This document shows, piece after piece, positions 11,091-24,800 of a stretch of 64,000 nucleotides of DNA (position 1 is its first letter; every line of letters starts with the position of its first letter). A program made the position numbers and the translations under genes. The stretch lies in the NCBI GenBank assembly GCA_903813345.2, contig CAIIXF020000012.1:15060020-15124019 (forward strand). The letters run 5' to 3'. A model generated the notes under the pieces. That model saw only the letters and a list, made by a program, of their open reading frames with translations, was not told the origin of the DNA and searched no databases. The stretch comes from Owenia fusiformis. Lineage: Eukaryota; Annelida; Polychaeta; Sabellida; Oweniidae.

Positions 11091-12870
11091 AGAAATCAGA
11101 CAACTATGTCACAACGCCATACTAATGTACCCATAATGCACTGCATTCTTTTTTCTCCTGCTGCATCTTTTTGCCAGCTGAATATCTATTTTCCACTATA
11201 TCACTAAAACTTTTCAAGATCAGTGGGACGAAAATGATGGCCATCTCAAATGCTAGAATTCCAAGCTTAACTTTCCCTTACAAATAATTCTCTATTTTGT
11301 GTAAGTAGCAATGACCCTTACAAGGAATAAGAGCAAACATTGTGTAAAATACTAGTAGACTCCCACTACATTTTCGTCATAAAGATAATTTGAGAATATG
11401 ACATCAACTTCACATGTCATTTATCTCACATTTAGAGTTTTTCATTAAGTTTGTTTGCCTCATGCATTTTTAGAAAATTAGACCAACTATACCTATATAC
11501 CCTTGTAAACTAGTTATAGAGATTATACTTTTTTATAAATGTTACTTTTTTGAGACTTGACTTCATACTAACACCTGTGATTCAGGGTCAGTATTTATCA
11601 TGTTTTATTATTGTATATAAATTTATCTGAATAAAAAATAATGATAGTGTTTTAGTGCATGTTCTTATAAAAGGACAACCATTTTTTACTATACACCTCA
11701 CATTATAATCTCACAAGCAGCTTGTGAGATGTGTATTTGTATTACACTTACCTTGACCTTGTCAGGCTCCTCTTCAAATTAAGATGTTCGGCAAATGGTA
11801 GGTTAAGAACTAGTATGTAAAAAAACAAGGACAAATCAGTACTAAATCTTGAAGTCCTATTAAAAGTATATCCTGGCTTATCTACTTTGGAAAACTTTTG
11901 AGTCTTCAAAGTAGATGAATGTCTCTTATCATTGTATTTCATTGGAATATCGGCCTAAAACTGCTTATGAAATAATATAAAGCATTGTACTATTGATTGT
12001 AGAGAACTAGGTCAAACTATATGGGGTTCGGTTTTATTAACCAATCACTGGACAGATACACGTAAACCTTTAGGGTATTATGTCATTTAAAGGTCAATAG
12101 ACCAGCCAAGTTATTAAACCTAACATAAAATTTAGTTTTCAATCAATTACTATTAAAGTCATAAAAAGCTTTGGTATAAAATTTTGTCCAAGAAAGTTAA
12201 CTTGAATTTATTTGGAAGTATTTATAACTAAAATTAATGCTTAATGTGACAAAAACAAAAGGTACCTGTTCAAATTTTTTTGTAAGGGCCAGTGTTGTTA
12301 TACAAGCAGATAAGTCCAGAAAACGTGCTGGACAAAGTTACACAAGTACACGTGGACTAACCAGCTGTATGAAAGTTATATTCTACAACTACACAATATT
12401 GAATTATATTACACATAAATAAATTATATTATATAATACCACAGAGGAATAAACCTCCAAATGGGCCCTTTTCTAAAATAATCATGTAGTGTATTCAGCT
12501 AGATGTGTTAGCCTGGATATGGAGGGTGTGTCCAATATCTGGTTTAATGTCAACCAATCAGATCTCAGCTACAAATATAGGCCTATTTTTCTCAATCATT
12601 AATTAAAAATACAGAGTGGTCTAGTCTCTGAAATGCTCCTATATTTGTAAAATGCTAAAATGGTCATGTTTTGAAATGCAATATAAAGTGAAAGAGTGAA
12701 AAAACAAGGAATTAAGAACAAGGATGCAGGGAAAACAACAAAATGCCATTTACTCATTTATTCTTGTCATGATAAGTTAAAAGGGAAACAAAGACCTAAA
12801 AATTAGGAAAACAAGAACTAACAGAGACTAATGTATCCTTGGCCCAGTACCTTCTCACCACCTTTGTTGG
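11091..12870. other. No gene or element recognised
   Basis: AT-rich. Open frames of 60-65 codons here lack homology that I recognise and splice context. Likely PHKG intron. Confidence 0.45.
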
Positions 12871-13016
12871 TAATGCCTGGGTCACATTTGCTGCGATTCA
12901 TGGGCTGGTGGCCAGCCGATTGAGTATTCAGTTCAAAACTGAATATTTTTGTGAACAGGATACTCAATTGGCTGGGCGCCGGCCGATGAATCAGAGCAAA
13001 TGTGACCCAGGCATTA
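12871..13016. mobile_element. Hairpin MITE (TAATGCCTGGGTCACATTTG)
   Basis: The first half, from TAATGCCTGGGTCACATTTG to 'gattgagtat', is the imperfect reverse complement of the second half, ending 'ccaggcatta'. About 60 bp pairs on each side of a short loop. Both strands have an open frame across it (76 and 107 codons) because of the palindrome; neither is a gene. Confidence 0.7.
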
Positions 13017-14521
13017 GCATTTGCATGTATGAACTCTTTGGATTTTATTTTACAGGTAATTTTCACTAACCTACAGTAACCTAATCTACTGCAACTGATA
13101 CAGTAAAATAACATATTTGCTACAATACAAGTTAAATTCAATAATCCAAATAATATGCCAAAATGACATACTTTACAGCTTGCATGATCTCAGTTTTATC
13201 ATAAAAACATATATGTTGCAAATGTAGTTCTGGTATAACAGAAAGATGGCACTACTATCTCACCAGTTATCTCAACCGTTAAAGCATCTAGGTGCAGTTG
13301 CACTCTGTTGAAATATGAAAATTTCATGCCACCTTGTTGAAAATATGTTTGCAACATGCCAAAAGGGTGAAAATTAAGATATTTTGATCACAACTAATAA
13401 AAAATAATTAGAATTAAGGAGTTAAGCGCATTATTGAGAAAAAACCCTAATCCAATCAGACTTCACGAACACAGAACTTTTGGTCTGTTTCAATTCACCC
13501 CATATCGAGATGGACACGGAAGACAAAAAGGGAGAAGCAAGCAAATTGGCTATACAATTACAGGAGCATCTAAAGTTCAAAGCATCTCATTTAGCCTTTC
13601 TCCAAACTCTTAAGACCCCCCTCCCTCCCCTACAAACCTTGCCTCCATGGGGATGACGTAAACAGGGGGTGGGATTCTAAAGCCTAATTACAAGTCTACA
13701 TTTGTACATATTGAGGGCATATGAGTAAATAACATAAGGAGTAGGTGGAACAGCCCAGTTACTAACCCAGACTATTAGTACTGTATAGGGTTTGTATGTC
13801 AGGTCATCGTGTTGGCATTTGGTAGGCCTATATTCATTACCATTTTCTCCCTTGGGGTAGAGCCAATCCACGAGCTAGATCCCCTATTAACCTATTTGTA
13901 CGTGCCCCTCCTCTTGTATAAGGGGATCTCACATGTAGCCCACCTGTTTTTTCATTTACAAATATATTGTAGTTTATGCCTGTACTTATCCAGATTGTAG
14001 CACAGGTTTATTGTATTGTATCTCCCTCACAACTATTATGTAAAAGTCACCTTCATTTAACACCTACTCCTCATAACTAATACAGTCTTCATAACTTTGG
14101 CTATTCCTTGCAAAAATCTCACCTGCAACTTGCGATATTTCACTTGCAACTAACACATTCTCCCTTGTAACTTATACTGTCTCCCTTGTATCTAACACTA
14201 TCTCCCTTTTACCTAACTCTATCTCCCTTATATTTAACAATCTCCCTTCATAAAAGACCATGATTTAATAATAGTTCCTGTAGGTTCAATACAGGTGGCC
14301 CTACATGCGGGACAACATTATGGTATAGGTATCTATCTAGTTTTGCATTGAGCCCCAGTGAAGCACCCCCCTCCCTACTTTATTTGACACATATTGTTGA
14401 GGAAATAACTAATATAAGGAGGCCAGACTTTATGCAAGGCTAGAGAGATAGATAATCTTTTTGATTTCTGTGAGCAAACACTAAAGGCAACACTATATAA
14501 CACAAAACAGCATACTCTCTA
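13017..14521. other. No gene recognised; short hypothetical frame inside
   Basis: No bounded repeat seen. Cytosine-rich runs near 13610-13640 and 14360. Repeated 'atctcccttgta' phrases at 14160-14250 form a weak local repeat. Confidence 0.4.
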
Positions 14522-14648
14522 GGGCGTTCTATTTTTTTAGGCAAATTATGCCCGATTAGGCTGAAAATATTTTTGTAGGTCCCTACCAATCATAGATCAT
14601 ATATGAAGAGTAGCTTTATCAGAAAAATGTTTAAAAAATGAAACGCCC
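14522..14648. mobile_element. TA-flanked MITE (GGGCGTT ends)
   Basis: Ends GGGCGTTCTATTTTTT and AAAAAATGAAACGCCC form inverted repeats, with TA directly outside each. 127 bp, non-coding. Confidence 0.65.
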
Positions 14649-14917
14649 TATATCTAAAACCTTAAAAATACTAAATAGCTTTACTTACAGTTCAAAGACT
14701 AGGAATATAAAGGTGCTTGACTCAAACGTATCATGGAGAGCGACTGAAACATAAAACATAGAAATATGAGACATAAGACACAATAATATTGTATTGTATT
14801 TTATATATTACAAGGGTCGTTATAAAGTCTTGCACGACAGCTTCCCAAGAGAAGAGATTTTATTATTTTTATGTGAAGTTATATCTAGAAGAACTACAAG
14901 ATCTGAAATAAGTTCTA

Positions 14918-15114
14918 CAGGCCCGTAGCCAGGGGGATTCATAGATCAACCCCCCCCCGGCCAAAAATTCTTTCAAGCTCATGCAGTTTTTCACCATTTT
15001 GAGCACTTCTCAAGTGATTTTAGCCATATTTGGCCAAAATTGTCAAATGTGAACCCCCCCCCTAGAATTTTTTGAAACTGACCCCCCCTTGGCAAATCCT
15101 GGCTATGGGCTTGA
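14918..15114 (-). mobile_element. Poly-G repeat family, nearly complete copy
   Basis: Left end 'caggcccgtagccagg', C runs, the conserved 'gccatatttggccaaaattg' middle, and right end 'cctggctatgggcttg'. TCTA occurs just outside both ends and may be the target duplication. Confidence 0.65.
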
Positions 15115-15290
15115 TCTAGGATAAGATAAAATGTTTTTGTATGATGACAAGACAAACATGCCAATGATCAGAATAATTTGAAATCCAACAAAGGCAATTA
15201 TGTAGTCTGTCTTAAAATGAGTGCTCAACGAGTCACCAAAATGGGTTATAAATAGAATTCAGAAAATTGTTGAGATCATCCCTTGTAATA

Positions 15291-15637
15291 CAGGGTGAGC
15301 CATAAAAGGTAACCCAAACAAATGTTAATGTCTCAGTCAATCAGCATGGGTTGATGGTTACATTTGACACAAAGAATGTCCTTTCATTCTATCAAGTTCC
15401 ATTGGTCTAATCCAAATAGTCACAATTTATACACATGATACAGGGTGAGCCAAAAAAGGTAACCCAAACAAATGTTAATGTCTCAGTCAATCAGCATGGG
15501 TTGAAGGTTACATTTGACACAAAGAATGTCCTTTCATTCTACCAAGTTGCATTGGTCAAATCCAAATGGTCACAATTTATGACCAGCTTATAATGATACA
15601 GGGTGACCCAAAATGGGCAACATTGCCCATCTAATCT
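15291..15637. repeat. Tandem repeat, about 150-bp unit, beside PHKG exon 2
   Basis: 'cagggtgagcc' starts units at 15291 and 15441, and 'cagggtgaccc' starts a truncated third at 15599. The first two units are close copies. The third runs up to the splice donor of PHKG exon 2. Confidence 0.75.
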
Positions 15638-15643
15638 ACTTAC

Positions 15644-15819
15644 TTATATGATGGTGGCCAGCACACATCTTTAATATGTTGATTTCTTTCTTTACTGCAT
15701 ATGTCACCTCATCAGCTTGTACATCCGACGTCGTCTCCTCCGTGACATCCATAATTTTGACGGCATATTCCTGACCCGTTTGTTTTTCAATGCAGCGTCG
15801 TACAACACTACTAATACCC
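15644..15819 (-). CDS. PHKG: PHKG coding exon 2
   Basis: 176 bp between acceptor TTCCAG and donor GTAAGT, carrying one base, 58 codons and one base. It encodes the kinase N-lobe: the phosphate-binding loop GISSVV, the AVK lysine and the helix-C segment ending GHHHI, where vertebrates have GHPNII. The stretch between (EETTSDVQADE) is acidic and differs from the vertebrate sequence. Confidence 0.88.
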
Positions 15820-18800
15820 CTGGAATCAGAAATCAGACGATTTTAAAAGACGTATATTTCAGTAATATTTTAGAACATCTACCAACTGAACTGATCATAA
15901 TGTAGCACCCACAAGGGCAATAAAAATGTTGATCGATGTTGAGTATAAAATATTTGGATCAACCAATAAGTACATATTAGAACACTGAAAAATGGAATAG
16001 ATAAGGGGGGGGTTTGGAAGGGGGGGGGGGTTGGAGGGATAATGCAGGACAATTTCAACATACAAGCAACATAAATCCCAATATAGATGCAGCACCCACT
16101 TGTTTCAATTTGAGGAACTTCACTGCATTATCAAAAGCAATGGAAGTTTCCATCATTGAGGCATGACTGGCCAATCATATGTTGACCGCTATATTGCCTG
16201 ACCTTTACAATACATGCGCCAGACTAAAAATAAAAACTAATCTCCAAAAATGTAGGCCAGCCAAGGGAAAGCATTACAGGCTACAAATGAACTTGAAACA
16301 AACTGGTCTTAGACATCATAAATATTCATATTCCCAAAGGTACATTTTTCAATGTCACAAAAATTACTGAACATTAATTTAAAGTAGTTTCACACTTTCA
16401 CAAACATTTTTCGTGGGGAAATACTTAAAATATTAACAACATGTATATCCAAACCAGACATCTCTAATCCGAACACCTCTCAATGTGAACACTTTATCTT
16501 GGTCCCAAATTTGTTATCTCCTATTAACTTACATGTTTATAAAACCTTGAAATGTGAACACCTGCTAATCTGAACACTTTATTTCCAGAGAGGTGTATTT
16601 CATTAATTGTTGGTACTCAAATCACGAAAATTACACAAAAATCGTACATCTGAACAATAGAATGCCTAATATGACGTATTGCCAGGAAAGAACTATTTTG
16701 CCAGAATTCTTTGAAGGTTAAAGTGCATATGATAAGCAATCTATACTGACCTTTAGGCCAAGTATTACAACTTTCAGACCTGCTAATACATTATACAATG
16801 TAGGCTATATGATATCAATACACAAGCTAACACGAGGGCCATAGATGAAGCTTTCTTTTAAGAAAGTGAAATCAAACTCCATTGAAAATGATAAGATATG
16901 AAAATTAACTAACATCATTCTGATACTGTTACATTGGTTCTGTTTCCTATTTTGTTAAAATGATTAAAAAAAAGGAAAGGTGACACTTTCATCGCATTTT
17001 TCTGTTTTCACCCTTCTAGAAAGAAACTCAGAGACTGTGTGATGTCTCAAAATAAACATGACAAGTTTATCATAAAGAGTTTTTATTATATAAAATGGCC
17101 AAGTAATATGGCTATTCTACTCTTACCCAGGGATGAAACTTCCAAGTAAAAGTAAATCCATTTGGCCGACTTTTGATTCTTTCAATTGTTTTATTTTTGC
17201 ATTGACCATTGAATTGTTTTTTACTCATCCATGTTATGCTTTCTAGATTTCACTTCATCCATTTTATAAGGTTAATCATTCCGATATCACATGAAATGAT
17301 TAAAAAAATGTTATAAATGTGTTAATTTAACTTTCATTGTTTTTAGAATTTACAACTAAAATAAGAATCGTCCTATCCCTTGGACTTGATGAAATAAACA
17401 AGTCGGTCTGAAAGGCATCCCAATGTGAATCACACCCTAATACAAATATCACCATGAACATATCTAAATGTAAAATAGAGAGAAGAAGAGTGGAATCAGC
17501 AAGGAAGAAACCAAATACACTTGTAGATAACATATTATATTGTACAAAAATGACAGAAAATATGACGCTTTATTCAAATTTTCGAGAGAATTGATGAGAA
17601 TGATTGTGACCAGATAGAAACACATGTGCGGGATCGAGGAAATGGTCACCATGTTTTGAGAAAACTTAGATTAATTTTGTCTGCAGCTCTTTTACAGACA
17701 TTCATCACACCTTACTGTTCACTTTTATTTCACCCGTTAATAACATACCTAATTAGAGGAAATATTAATTTATTGAATTTTGGTTGTTTTCATTGTCGAC
17801 ATCAATCATACCCTTGTTTATTCTTAGCTTTACTTGGTTTTTATAGTAAAAAACAAGGACCAGATCATTTGCAAGGGTGGATATATTGATTCTTTTGGGG
17901 CTATTAGATTTGGAAATGCAATTTCAGAAAAGCATTCATGTGTTAAGTGTAAAAGACATGAATTTACGTCAATTTTCTGATCCATACCCAAAGGAGGTTG
18001 TAATTCCCATCATGCCCTTCAACACTGCACTTTGCATCTTGGGTTAACAGAGAAGACTGGCTATCTTTGGCAAGAATATTAAAACATTTCAATAAAAAAT
18101 AAATAAAATCCTAAAATGACCTCTAAAAACCTAAACTTGTGCAAAAAATTAGAAAAACCAAAAATGGTCAAAATCCAACAACTTCTTCCACACACAAAAA
18201 TTCCTTGAGAAAGCTTTGAAACAGGTTAAAAAGCTAGGTGAACAAACTCTCTGCTACCAATAATACAGAAAAAAACCAAGACAAGGTCACATCTTTAAAT
18301 GTTAAGAAATGGAACATTTAAGGCGGGTATGGTCTTATTATTTTCGACCTGTCTAAAAAGTTCACATTTAGCACTTAGTTACTATCCTTTTTATTACTCC
18401 ACTTAGCCAAATATATATCAACAAATATCATTGATCACATATAATTAATAATGTCAAGTGTCATATTTCTTAAAGTAACTTTCTATGATTTCATCTAAAA
18501 ATCCAAACCCTTGGAAATACTAAATATGGTTTAAGTGCCATATATAAAAATTAATTTTAGAAATATTGTGGATCAAAAGGAAAAAAAAAACAAAAATAAA
18601 GAATAAAAACATATTCCACCGGAGGGATTTGAACCCAGATCTTTTGGAATAAAACTCTGATAGAGCCCAAAGCTTACATGCTTAAATTTCTTAAAAATGA
18701 TCAGAATTACTACTAATAATAACATTTTGCATGTCTGAGTAAGTATTTTGATCAACATTTAGGATAAATGTTGTTTTATTCAGTTTTCATTTTGGGTATG

Positions 18801-21800
18801 ACTTCCTGTCAAAACAGTGTTAAAAATGCAGGGCTCAACAAAAATTTTCAATTAGAAAATGATATATATCCTTTGATCAGCTGTTTTTGGCACCTGAACT
18901 CATCCTACTAGAAAGGTAAGAGCATTTTCTTGAGACATATGGCTCGAAATCTCACATTTCTCCTTCTAAGTCTTAGAAAGACACTTTAATAGGTAGTGTA
19001 ATGTGTGAAAAAGTGATACCCATCAAGGTGGAGTGACTTTTTCACATCATCCCTTAGCCACAGCGCATAATATTCAATCCTATGTTTCAGATCAATGGTA
19101 CTGCATTACATATTGAAGTTATCCTTTCTTTTCACATTGAAGTTTATTTCCAACTATTTTCTATCTTTTTTTCACGTTTACTATAAACTAATTTGCATTA
19201 ATAAGCATAACGAGTGTTGTATTTTCAGAGAGGGAGTATTAACCTAGAAAATGATTAATGAAAATACGGTGTAATATTCTACAGTGAAACCTATAACTGT
19301 GAATACCATTCTCCTTCCTCTAATAAACATTATTCTCCAGGGCCATTGAACAACGAACACCTAGTCTGAAGCCTCTGCCTCGAGGTACAAAACAATGAAC
19401 ACTTCTTTAAAAGTGAACACACTTTCCTGAACATACATAACACACTAAATATATAATATACATACGGATTTAAAGTTTCAAGAAGTTGACCTAAACCAAG
19501 CCTAAATATACATTTCACTGTATTTGTCCAATATGTAGGTGTGCATGCTCATCAACCAATCAAAACTAATATACTGACCACAATCCCAGAGCAGCCAATC
19601 ACAGCACAGCAGGGCATTCAGGTCATATCAGGACACGGGTAATGAACTCTTGGAGTTTGAAGGAGAAAAGATGAAGAAAAGTATATCAATACTCTTTACC
19701 TATATGCACCCACTTGTGTAAAAATACCAAATAGGCTTTATCCTTCAATTAACTCAAGAGGCATTCTGTATAACTATAGCTCTTGTTCTGATAATTTAAC
19801 AGGTTGCTAAGAATGTACAACATAGTTGTAACTTAAAATCTCTGAAAAATGGGAACTTACATCTGTGTCTGATGTCTGTATAAAGTAGATCCATGCGATG
19901 AGTATTTTATGATGATTCCAATTACCCATATTTGATAAAATAGGAACCCTCTCCCATCATGCCCCTTCCTCATTTAATCTCTCTTAGATTGCTTGTTGAT
20001 TAAGGGCCATCATGCCCTCCCCCCTCATCCAATCTTTTTTAGATTGCTTGTTGATTAAGAGCCATCATGCCCCCCCCACATTTAATCTCTTTTAGATTGC
20101 TTGTTGATTAAGAGCCATCATGCCCCCCCCCACATTTAATCTCTTTTAGATTGCTTGTTGATTAAGGGCCATCATGCCCTCCCCCCTCATCCAATCTCTT
20201 TTAGATTGCTTGTTGATTAAGAGCCATCACTGTGTTCTCCCTGACTGAAAAATGTGTGGCGCTCGCGCCACGCACATTGTGGCTGTGCCACGCTGATTTA
20301 TTGCGCACCACACATTTATTAACAGCGCCACGCATTAGACTTTGACAGAAAAATTTCCCAAAGTGAAAATAGAAATTGAAAAAAATCAAAGTTTTAATCA
20401 CATCAAAATCTCAGCCCGTTTTGCTTGAAAACGATACAAATTGCTCTATGTAGATAAAGAAATGTCTGTACTTACCTTTCTTGCACTAAAGAATCTTCAA
20501 TTTACCTTCTATTTTGATAAAAAACAGTTTGATTTGCACAGAAATGAAACATGTTTTTTCTAGGTCAGGACTCACAGCCTCCGATTTTGAAGAGTACACT
20601 GAACGAAAATGAACATGTGTGCACATTTTCCCGGGAATTTCGGACTCAATAATTATAGTTGAATTATATTGAAGAAATATGTGGCCACATACTGAAAATT
20701 ATTTTGTATATTGAACTTTATATTATATTATGGAAATAAATATTAAATTGAACATTGAATTAAAACAAACCTCTGAGCATTTATATTGCAACATGTCCTA
20801 TTGTCATTAAAGTAGATGATTATACAGTGCTAAATTTCATCTGTTTTGATGTTATGTAATTACATAACATCAAAACAAATGTTTAGCATATTTATAACAA
20901 TTGGCTGTTGATGCAAATGATTGTTATTAAGTAACGGCGCGAAGCGGCGCCAATTTTTTTTAAGCACGTTTTTGTAAACTTATCACCACCCTAATAATTT
21001 TGCCACCACCCATCAATTTTTATTCAAACTTTTTCACCACTCACTTTTGAAAAATTAGGGAGAACACTGGATCATGCCCCCCCCCCCACATTTAATCTCT
21101 TTTAGATTGCTTGTTGATTAAGAGCCATCATGCCCCCCCCACATTTAATCTCTTTTAGATTGCTTGTTGATTAAGAGCCATCATGCCCCCCCCCACATTT
21201 AATCTCTTTTAGATTGCTTGTTGATTAAGAGCCATCATGCCCCCCCCACATTTAATCTCTTTTAGATTGCTTGTTGATTAAGAGCCATCATGCCCCCCCC
21301 CCCCCCACATTTAATCTCTTTAAGATTGCTTGTTGATTAAGAGCCATCATGACCCCCCCCCTCATTTCATCTCTTTTAGATTGATTGCTTGTTGAATAGG
21401 ATCCATTGTGCCCCTCCTCATTTAAGAGACATTATACCCCCTCAATTTCAATCACTCTCAAATTGTGATCACCAACGTCATCACCCCCCCCCCCCCCCCA
21501 TTCTAAATCTCAATCAGATTTTTAAGTTAGAAAATTCAAAACAGAAACTAAGCATTATTTGTTAGGGCAAAGGAGAGAGGGGGATAGGGATATGTCTATT
21601 CTAGGACCAACCTAATTCGAATTAAAATACACACACCTCCTGTCATAGTCTCAAATGGAGTTAAACTAATATTCAGACTTGGTCTTATATTTGCACAAAC
21701 ATAGTTTCAAGAACACCTTAAATGTCATTCATGCCAATAAAAATATCAAGGTTAGCTGGCAAATATTTAGCTTGTCTGGCATTTGACTTTTATATTCATC

Positions 21801-24800
21801 CATTTACAAAACAAGGTATACGTTTCTGTGTAAATTCATCTCTCTGGTAATGCATTAATTAATTCAATTTAATTCAATTCTGAGACAATCTATTTTTTAA
21901 CATTTCACCTGTTATCCTATCAGCTTTATCAATATGGGTATTATGTAATTCAATTATTCCGTCATAAAAATATAAATGTGTACAGTACATCAATTGTTAA
22001 AATATTTTTGATAAAGCTGGTAGGAAAATAAATTGTATTTAGTCTCTGAAGGAATTGAACTTGGACTAAGTTATAAGTTTTATATAACTAAGGCCCGAGA
22101 TTAAGCAATACCTTATTTTTTGTTAAAATGTCATATTTTTGCTGATAGATTCTCAAATATTTAGTAGTTTTATAATTCATTATATACATAATAGAAAACA
22201 TGTCTTCAAAATAATGTGGCTTATACCTTGACCCCATCATACTTTTACACATGTATATACATTGTATACATAGGGGTATATGCACTGGGAGGTTTAGATA
22301 TAGGGAATATTCTGAGGGAATATTTATATCTTCCTGAGGGCCCCAATGTTTCGGGTATGGAATACACAATAAATTTTTGAACTTCTTTCAAATTAAATAT
22401 TTTCTACACCTCCCAAACCTACATATGTCACGAAATCCCTTTTACACACAAAAAAACTCATTTAAATGGTATCACCCCTGGTTCTATCCTATTTATTACA
22501 CTGTACAAAATACCACATACCTACATGTTCAATATTCCAACTTCTTACAAATTAAGTATACCATTTGTAAAATATGACACGATCATCAATCAATACAGTT
22601 ATTAGCTAAAGTCATAGTGACCATAAATCGGGCTGTAACAAACAACTTTGAATATCTTTGAGTCCTATTTAGTCACCAACTGAAGAAAAACAAATGGCGA
22701 TTAGATTTTTAAAAAGTATGAACCTTTTTTGAGACTCATTTGACTCCAAAATATATGGGTCCTGATATAAATATGTAATTTGTTCTCTATTGTTCGTTAA
22801 TCAGTCTGTAATCGAGCATAAGACGAATTTGGTGCGACACACTAGAAGATCGCACCTAGCCTTTATGGTGAAAAAATTTGACCAAGGCAGTTAAAAGTAA
22901 GTTTTAGCCTCAGACTAGTTGAAAAGAAAAACTGGGAGATGAAAGTTTGACAATTTAATTCCTTTATGTATTATCAGTTGAATGTTGTTATTAAAAAAAG
23001 ATGGATCAGATCATAGAATAATATGGTTCTTCCCAAGGTTGCCATCAAGGTTCTATCCTGGTTCGTTTTATTTATCACGTGCAGTGTAACTTGTGTAATG
23101 AAGGTTGTTCAGTATAAGTTGAGTACAGGTTCAATACTGGGTCACAATGATCGAACTACAAAATGGCAACTCTATGAAGTAGCATATCCAAATGAACAAT
23201 ATTTCATTTGCAACTTTGAGTCAAATAAAGCTATGCTTCGGAAAAATCTCAAAATTAACAGAAATTCCTGTTTCCTTGATTGCCTAAATCGCCTTTGGGG
23301 TCAGTCCTATATATTTAATTTATATTTATAATTATATATTAAAAAGATATACCTTATAAATATGCTATAATAAATTTATGCATTAATACTCCTCACTTTA
23401 ATTAAAAATAAAAATGATAAAGTTTTTTCACAAAAGTTTCCGCCATTTTTGAAGTAGTGACCATTTTGAGAAAAATACTTTAACCTATGACTACTTATCA
23501 TTATCAGAACACAAGTATTTGAGTTATGTTCCAGACAGATAGATGGACGGACAGACAAACGGACGTAGGGCTCCACTATATCCATATCCATCTTTGTTTG
23601 GTGGGATAATAAAAAGATTGAGAATAACTGGGTTTATAACAAGGTCGTGTGTAAACATTTAGTCCTTGTTTTACTACTATTTGTTACAATTATACCTGGC
23701 AGCTGTAACTAATGATAGTGCAAGATTAGATTTTGAATTTGCTACCAACAAAACTAACTGTCGAATTCTGCTATCTTGAAATTTTGAATTTTCAATTTCT
23801 AAAACAACAAATCTTACCCCATTTGGAGGCAAAATTTGGAAAACCAGATTTTGAACATTGACTTTGAAAAAAATCCCACCTAGCGAGAACACAGACTTGT
23901 CAGAATAAAGGGATAAATGGGGCTTGAAATAGTGTGATTGAGTCAATCTCCACACTACATCCTTAAGAGTAAGTATCTAAATGATTGACTCAAAATAGTT
24001 ACATCTTTTGAGAACAAAGTCACGATGGTCATGTTAAAATATAAATCACTTAAAACTAAAGTGCTCTCCTCAGGTTTTTTATTCCGTGCGTGCAAAATTC
24101 TAATTCTCACAAATCTGCAGTCAAAATATGCTGGTAAATTAATTTCATGATTTTATTCATTTTCAAGTGATTGACAATACATTTTCAATGAGTGGCAGCC
24201 TATTTTTGAAGAGCCCCCCCCCCCCTCCAGACATCTCCAAAGGAAGGAACAGAATGGTGATGAACCAAGTGTGCAAAATGCAAAGAGACTGCAATAGAGA
24301 GGACTTGGTACTTGTGCCCTAAAGGATGGTATCTTATCATCAACAGTTGTGAAAATAAAAGTTAATTTCACCATGCTCCCCCCCCCCATCTACTCAAGGC
24401 CTCATGTAACAAAATTTTAAAAAGTTGATTTGTCTTTCGCTCAACACTGATCGTAATGGTGATTAATTTAATTGGTACCACATACTAAAATCAACAGGTG
24501 AAACTATTGAAAGGGCAGATGGGGATTACAGGTGTACAAATAAATAACTTGATTCTCTGGATGTAAGTTGCATTGTAACAACATGATAAATGTTTCATAA
24601 ACATGTTCAGCTCAGTAAGTCAAATAAAGTATAAATTCTAAAGTAAAGTCATAATACAGTAGACCTTTGGAATCTCTAAACAAGGCATTAACATGTAAAA
24701 TGTTACTACCTGCCATTTATTACCGATGCTGAACACCGATACCTACCACCAAACAACAACTGCCAAACACCAACCACCAAACACTGTCCATGAAAAGTTG

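Noticed and set aside
12818-13141. Overlapping open frames of 107 and 76 codons on opposite strands
   Set aside because: They lie across a palindromic MITE, which mirrors any frame; no homology or splice context.
13510-13656. 48-codon frame starting MDTEDKKGEASKL
   Set aside because: Short, no recognised domain, no donor before its stop; could be chance.
18616-18690. Working tRNA gene on the minus strand
   Set aside because: Good B box but no matching acceptor arm or A box at the right spacing.
23023-23331. 102-codon frame with a hydrophobic start resembling a signal peptide
   Set aside because: No domain recognised, AT-rich, and in the intron of PHKG on the other strand; insufficient support.
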